Assembly: GCA_035578905.1 (NCBI GenBank)
Contig: JAQJVL010000177.1
Span: 768,615 to 832,614 of the forward strand
DNA from: Stictocephala bisonia
Taxonomy: Eukaryota; Arthropoda; Insecta; Hemiptera; Membracidae
Length of the DNA: 64,000 bases
Reading direction: 5' to 3'
Under the pieces are notes generated by a model that was not told the origin of the DNA, did no database searches, and saw nothing but the letters and a program-made list of their open reading frames with translations. Position 1 is the first letter of the stretch. The number at the start of each line of letters is the position of its first letter. Below are positions 59,000 to 64,000 of this stretch, piece by piece. Position numbers and translations under genes: made by a program.

Positions 59000-60115
59000 A
59001 ATTCTCATCCAGCGCTTAATTTTGTGTCTCTAATCATCAGACGGGTCCAGTAGTGGTGTGCCAGCGTAGTCCTATGTAAATGTAAAACAGTAAGCCAGGT
59101 GTAGCGACAGATCTCACTAACTAACCAAATTTCTGGCACAAACATTTCCAATTTAAATCTTTAAACGTATTTGTAAGTAATACAATTAAGGATTTTACTA
59201 AATATGTGATTAAGCTCTTTATAAAATGCAAACTGGTTTTCAAATTTACCCAAAACAAATAACCATACGTTCAGGTTTTCTTATTTTTTAACTCTATTTT
59301 CTAATTTGTAAATTATATTAATTCTGGACTTTATTTTACAGCGTTTTTATTTGTTAGTATAGCAATTCATCGTGTTCCTCTTAAAACGTAATTTAGATAT
59401 GGATGTCTTCATATTTATAAAAATCATTTTTACTTAATAGACCTCAATGTTTTTGTATTGAGGTAGGTTAATTCATTTCTTATGGAATTTTTTTTGAATG
59501 GAGTTTTAGGTGTAGTGTTGGCTATTTTCTATTAAATTGTATTGAGCGAGTTAAGAAGTGTAGGTAATTATTAATGCGAGTGGAAACACTATAAGTGTAG
59601 TTTTTTTAACGTAGGTTTGTGGTATACCATGAAGTCCTTTTTGTTAGTGTAGGATAAATGGACGAACCATCAAGGATGTAGGGTGAACGGGAGGACCATT
59701 AAGAGTCGTACAGTATATAGTTCTTGTATGAGATAAAAAATTAAAGCATTAAAAATATTTGTTTTATGAACGCTTTTTCCTCGTTTGTTGTTATTATTTC
59801 TTAAGTGTATTCCTTAAAAAAAAAAAAATCTGAAAACCGTGTTTAGTTGATAACAAAGTAATAGAATTAAGAAGCTAAAGCTACTACGGACACTTTTGCG
59901 GTGGATCGTTTTAATTTGTTGTAAAAAAAATCATATTGCATTTAGAAATGCTGTATTCACGTTTCCCCTAAATTCACGATACCGATATTAGGAATCTCTT
60001 TGTTACCCTATTTTCTATGCATTATACTAAAGTTGAAACTATTTAATAACATAGTTGGTAGGAACAATAAATGAGACAGCAAAAGTCCACATATGGTCGT
60101 GCCAAACAAAACAAT
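59000..60115. other. unassigned intergenic DNA
   Basis: AT-rich. Two imperfect words 'taggataaatggacgaacca' and 'tagggtgaacgggaggacca' near 59650-59695 form a short tandem. No gene. Confidence 0.3.
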
Positions 60116-60119
60116 TCCA

Positions 60120-60375
60120 CTAAGACTCTCCCTTAATTTGGCCAGGGAGAAAAGGTCCAGGAAGAAAACCAATTTGGCAGATGGAGAAAGTTTATTTTAA
60201 TTGGGGCGGCAAGACGTAGGCTCTAAGTAATTAGGAGATGTGGGAAGGCGCATGTGGCGGGGTGGAACGGTACTTGGTTAAGCCGGTTAATCGAAACACC
60301 AGAACACTTAATTACTCCGGATAATCGAAACAACAGCTCGTTTAATTGAGAGAACAGCCCACCGCCTGAGATATA
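60120..60375. promoter_or_regulatory. candidate enhancer with paired TAATCGAAACA words
   Basis: The word TAATCGAAACA occurs exactly twice (60288-60298 and 60322-60332), separated by a TTAATTA core and followed by another TTTAATTGA. TAATC/TTAATTA words are typical homeodomain sites. The stretch is non-repetitive within the window, uncoding and GC-richer than its flanks. Enhancer function is inferred. Confidence 0.4.
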
Positions 60376-60699
60376 AGTTTTCTGTTTTATCCTACGTCTT
60401 TACAAAATATAAATAAAATATTTTTATTTGAAATTCATTAATATATGTATGTGTGTATAAATTAAATTGTTGTTAACATAATGAAATAGTACTATGTATT
60501 TTAAAAATCGAAGTACAATTTTTTTACCAATTTCCACATTTTTAAGTGTACATATAACAAAGTTGGTATTTGTGTACACGTAATTAAGTGCGCTCATAAT
60601 TTTATTTTTGGCTTTCAAAAGTTTTGTGTTTGAATGAAAATAATTATACAGTTTTAATGAGCATTAATTTGATTTAATTTAGATTTACACACGTAGAAA

Positions 60700-61115
60700 G
60701 TGTTGAGGAGCTTGTAGACTTGTAGGAACTTTGTAGGTGATATGTTCTATGCTCAGCGTTCACTCAACGGTTGTTATCGACGTGGACACTAGAGAAGTCG
60801 GTTGCATATGTACGTGTCGGTGTTAGTCAGTGTCCGGATCTTGTGTAGGAGCGAGAACTGAGTATCAGGCTTGTCAGTTAGCTGAAAATCAGACCAATAC
60901 TGTGTGGTTCGGATTCCACGTAAGCTGTAGGTCCATTAGTTGCCCTGGGTATTGAGCTATTCATATTTAGGTCCTTTCCGAGCACAGGTCAAACTCAGTT
61001 GGCATCCAGACCACACAGGTCATCTACATTTGTCTTACAGTCGTTTTCGAATTCATATTCGTCTTAAAATACGCACAAAGTTGTGTCGGCGTCTCATATC
61101 TAAGAGAATATGAGA
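60700..61115 (+). mobile_element. SINE family 1 copy
   Basis: Near full length, with head partly eroded. The body 'gttagctgaaaatcagacca' and 'gtggttcggattccacgtaa' is well kept, and it ends in the alternative tail 'acgcacaaagttgtgtcggc' shared with copies at 5350 and 1600. Confidence 0.75.
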
Positions 61116-61199
61116 AAACTTTTAAATATGAACAATGTATAAACATATAGGAAAATGATCAACCTCTTACAGATAAAAAACAGAACGATTCCCACCCAT

Positions 61200-61645
61200 C
61201 CAAGGTGACTGCGGTTTTACGGTTCATCTGGCCGGGCGGAAACCAGCCGCGAACGTCGAAAGAAAAAGCGGGCGCGAAAATTAGTAAACAAAGTGGAAAC
61301 AGTGACCATGGTAGATAGTCACGCGATGTCACAGACAGTTGGACAGGGGACGATAATGAGGAATTAATTACAGGTCCGGGGAGCGATCGTTAATAGTTGT
61401 GATCAACTCGCAACAGTCGAGATGGCCGGAAAACTCACAGAGCCAGCCAAGGACGCCGCTAATTTCTGCTTTGTAATGGCCAGTGTTTATTTAGTAATTA
61501 TCCTCCTTCCGGCCCCTAATTACTCTTAATTGCCCTCCCTTTTATGTTTTAATTCCCGGTTGCGCCACTCCCAAATTGTTGCGCTGTAGACTGAAGCGCT
61601 TTGCTGCACCGCTCGGTCCGTTTCTTTCCTCCTTTAATGGCTTTA
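61200..61645. promoter_or_regulatory. candidate regulatory island
   Basis: GC-richer, non-repetitive, with dense TAAT cores in its right half ('ggcccctaattactcttaat') and 'cgcgatgtcacag', 'gatggccggaaaactcac' in its left half. No coding potential was recognised. It might belong to the regulatory domain of a gene outside the window. Confidence 0.35.
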
Positions 61646-61839
61646 TAAGCATAGTGCCCGGTGTGGGCATGGTCTGCATTCCGGTTGATTTATGTCGCAG
61701 AACGTTTTACAACACGTTTAGTAAGTTTTAAATGTATAGTACAAGTATAAGGGAGGGGGAGGGGTGATAAGATATTCCGCTGAATTTCGGTCTGGTTTCT
61801 ATTCTACACAAGATCACGGAGAAGAAAGACACAGCGGTT

Positions 61840-62045
61840 GCGTCAAATAGCGCGCTGGATGTATGTCTAGTAGTTAGTTCTACACTTTGCAATGACAGGG
61901 CCAGCACCTTGTCAGTCCCTCCCTTGTTCCCCTCAAAAACGTACTAATTATTACTACATATGTAGAAGATTTATATTAGTTGGAATCATATTATAACTAC
62001 CACTGAGGCGTCAGCTGTGGTCATAAGAAAGCGACCTCTTGTCTC
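61840..62045 (-). repeat. dispersed repeat family 2
   Basis: Reverse orientation. It carries AGCGACCTCTTG at the right end, 'ccagcaccttgtcagtccct' in the core and 'tagcgcgctggatgt' at the left. It is the most complete copy and helps define both ends of the family. Confidence 0.65.
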
Positions 62046-62754
62046 TTTTTTCAATGTGATAAGACCAGTGTTACATTTTCTTAAGTAAAGCAAAAATATA
62101 AATCCATTGTAAGTCCTCTAAAGCGTTTTTTAATTAGCATATTTAGATTAGTGGATCACCTAAAATGAAAGAGGATTAAAAAAAAAAAAAATACCTTTCC
62201 CTTATATGTGTGTAGCTGGCAGTCTTTTACGTAAAGTTGTCTTCCAACCGCGTGTGTTGATAGTACCAAAAATTTTCGATTGAAAGATTAATTTACAAAT
62301 AATTCCTTAACTTGTGTGGTAGAAACGTCCTGGAGTCTAAGTGAAGTTCTCAATCTGGTTCGAGTTACTTGAGCAATCCACTCAAACCTCATGAGGCTTA
62401 TAACGTGTACTCTAAGTAACGGCTCATTGGTGACAACTTCTCAAGTCCATTTGGTTTTTAGTCTCGTTTTAAGAGCATTTTATTTGTGGAGGAGATCCCA
62501 GTGACGGGTCAATATAATGAAGTGGAACGCGTTGTTGTGAACAGATTTGCTATTCTTGGCACCGATCTCGTTCACACGCGTCGTTCCGGTTATACTAACA
62601 ACGACTAAAATTTCGCTCTGTATTCGCTTTCTGGCTTTGATTACTACGGGCGTAAAATTAAAAATTTCAGTATTTTGTCGTATTATCTATGTTATGTAAC
62701 TCGCTTCGCCCCCAAACCCCTATTGACAGCTGAGCTAAATTATTACGTCCGAAA

Positions 62755-63525
62755 ATGTACGCCAGAAGACATGTACCTTTTGGTTGGTGAAAATTTAAAT
62801 CAGGAGACACGTACTTTTCATGTCTGAGAATGCACGTCAGCAGACACGTACTTTTTTGGTTGAGAATATAAGTCAGGAGACACGTACCTTGGGTGTGTGA
62901 TAATGTACGTCAGGAGACACGTACTTTTGGTTGGTGAGAATTTACATCAGTAGACACGTACTTTTGATCTCTGAGAACATCAGCACACACATACCTTTCA
63001 TGTATGAGAATTCACGTCAGCACACACGTACCTTTGATGTCTGAAAATGTTCGTCAGGAGACACGTACTTTTGATGGTTGAAGATGTAGATCAGGACACA
63101 CGTACCTTTGGTATTTGAGAATGTACGTCAGGAGGATCTCACTGTCGCAGTTGTGCGATTTCCAGGCTGACAGTTTTATATGTTTTTGACAGACGCTCCA
63201 CTGTCGCTCGCCCCGTCAGGAGACACGTACTTTTGATGTCTGAGAATGTACGTCAGGAGACACGTACTTTTGATGCTTGAAGATGTACATCAGCACACAC
63301 GTACCTTTGGTGTCTGAGAATGCACGTCAGCAGACACGTACCTTTGATGGATGAGAATGTACGTCAAGAGACGTACATTCATAATTCTTAATTCATCTTT
63401 GATGGGTGAAGATGTACGTCAGCACACACGTACCTGATGTCTGAGAATGTACGTCAAGAGACACGTACCTTTGATGTTTGAGGATGTACGTCAGCTCACA
63501 CGTACTTGATGTCTGAGTTAAAGTC
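62755..63525. repeat. degenerate ~37-bp minisatellite (GTACGTCAGGAGACACGTAC)
   Basis: About 18 imperfect units of the form 'gagaatgtacgtcaggagac' plus 'acgtacctttgatgtct'. Unit length varies. An 85-bp unrelated segment interrupts the array at about 63134-63217. The repeat-made minus-strand frame at 63393-63659 is a by-product and not a gene candidate. Confidence 0.9.
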
Positions 63526-63529
63526 GATA

Positions 63530-64000
63530 GTAGGCCTACTGTATAATTAATTCCTTCTTGTCGAGAATTTAATCCAGTTTTTTCTTGTTTTATGCCTTGC
63601 TGTTGGTTGTCGATAATCGAACCGCTCTGGTTGAGAATCGAATCCGTTCTTGTCAGCAATTAAACAAGCAAAACTTCGATTTTGTATTGCTCATTTTACA
63701 CGGCAGTTAAGTAGCCCTCGTTTAATGTTCGAGGATTAATGAATGTAAAGTTGCGTAAGACTTTTCCGTAACAAAAACGTTTCAGTTATGCTGTTGAACA
63801 AACATAAACTACAGTTTGACTGTTGACTGTGTCTCAATAAACACACCTAACTATTTTACTGTATTTTATATTAATTATTACTGTCTATATTACTTTCTTG
63901 TAATATTAAGAATTAAAATAGTTCCGTCATTGTCCGTACTACGTCAAATCTCTTTCAATGATCCTTATTACTGATTCAGCTTCCAAAATTCTCCTCGGAC
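63530..64000. other. unassigned intergenic DNA
   Basis: No gene or array. Near 63560-63660 a short set of 'cgagaatttaatcc', 'cgataatcgaacc' and 'gagaatcgaatcc' words forms a weak ~22-bp repeat. Confidence 0.35.

Noticed and set aside
63393..63659. 88-codon minus-strand frame
   Set aside because: Half of it is the 37-bp minisatellite read in one frame.

Overview
The window looks like AT-rich, gene-poor nuclear DNA of an arthropod, most likely an insect. Scattered TAGGCCTAC-like words and the repeat content would fit a hemipteran such as a leafhopper, but that is only an impression. There is no prokaryotic-style gene packing. Spliceosomal splice signals, poly-T runs, microsatellites, SINEs, LINEs and DNA-transposon derivatives dominate.

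Layout. 1-8 kb: a SINE copy cut by the window edge, a piggyBac-type transposase relic with a probable 79-bp intron, an 80-bp perfect palindrome, a second SINE and two further long hairpins. 8-13.3 kb: largely unassigned AT-rich DNA, then two non-autonomous DNA transposons with visible ends: a hAT-like element (11269-11996, 8-bp target duplication with one mismatch) and a piggyBac-like element (12222-13251, TTAA on both sides). 13.6-22.4 kb: two non-LTR retrotransposons on the minus strand. The first is nearly complete, with an SGNH-esterase ORF1 and an endonuclease/reverse-transcriptase ORF2. The second is 5'-truncated and disabled. 22.6-25.8 kb: a 76-bp tandem array with a hairpin in each unit, a GC-rich minisatellite, an inverted repeat pair, and a foldback structure around a long TG microsatellite. 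28.4-29.5 kb: the only convincing host protein gene, an intronless 353-residue reading frame resembling the C-terminal helical part of FANCE. 29.6-48.4 kb: SINE copies (one with a tRNA-Met-like head, one broken by a nested insertion), three 5'-truncated LINE tails (one with a perfect 11-bp target duplication), minisatellites and one possible first coding exon with an NRF1-type promoter motif. 49-64 kb: more SINE and repeat copies, another LINE tail, several GC-richer homeodomain-site-rich islands that look like candidate regulatory DNA, and a degenerate ~37-bp minisatellite.

Functionally, most of the window records mobile-element activity. The SINE families share one 3' body, which suggests mobilisation by a common LINE partner, but the partner was not identified. 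The most interesting mechanistic signal is a U-UUU-UUA heptamer in the correct phase for a -1 frameshift from LINE ORF1 into ORF2. The first ATG of ORF2 lies downstream of conserved endonuclease residues.
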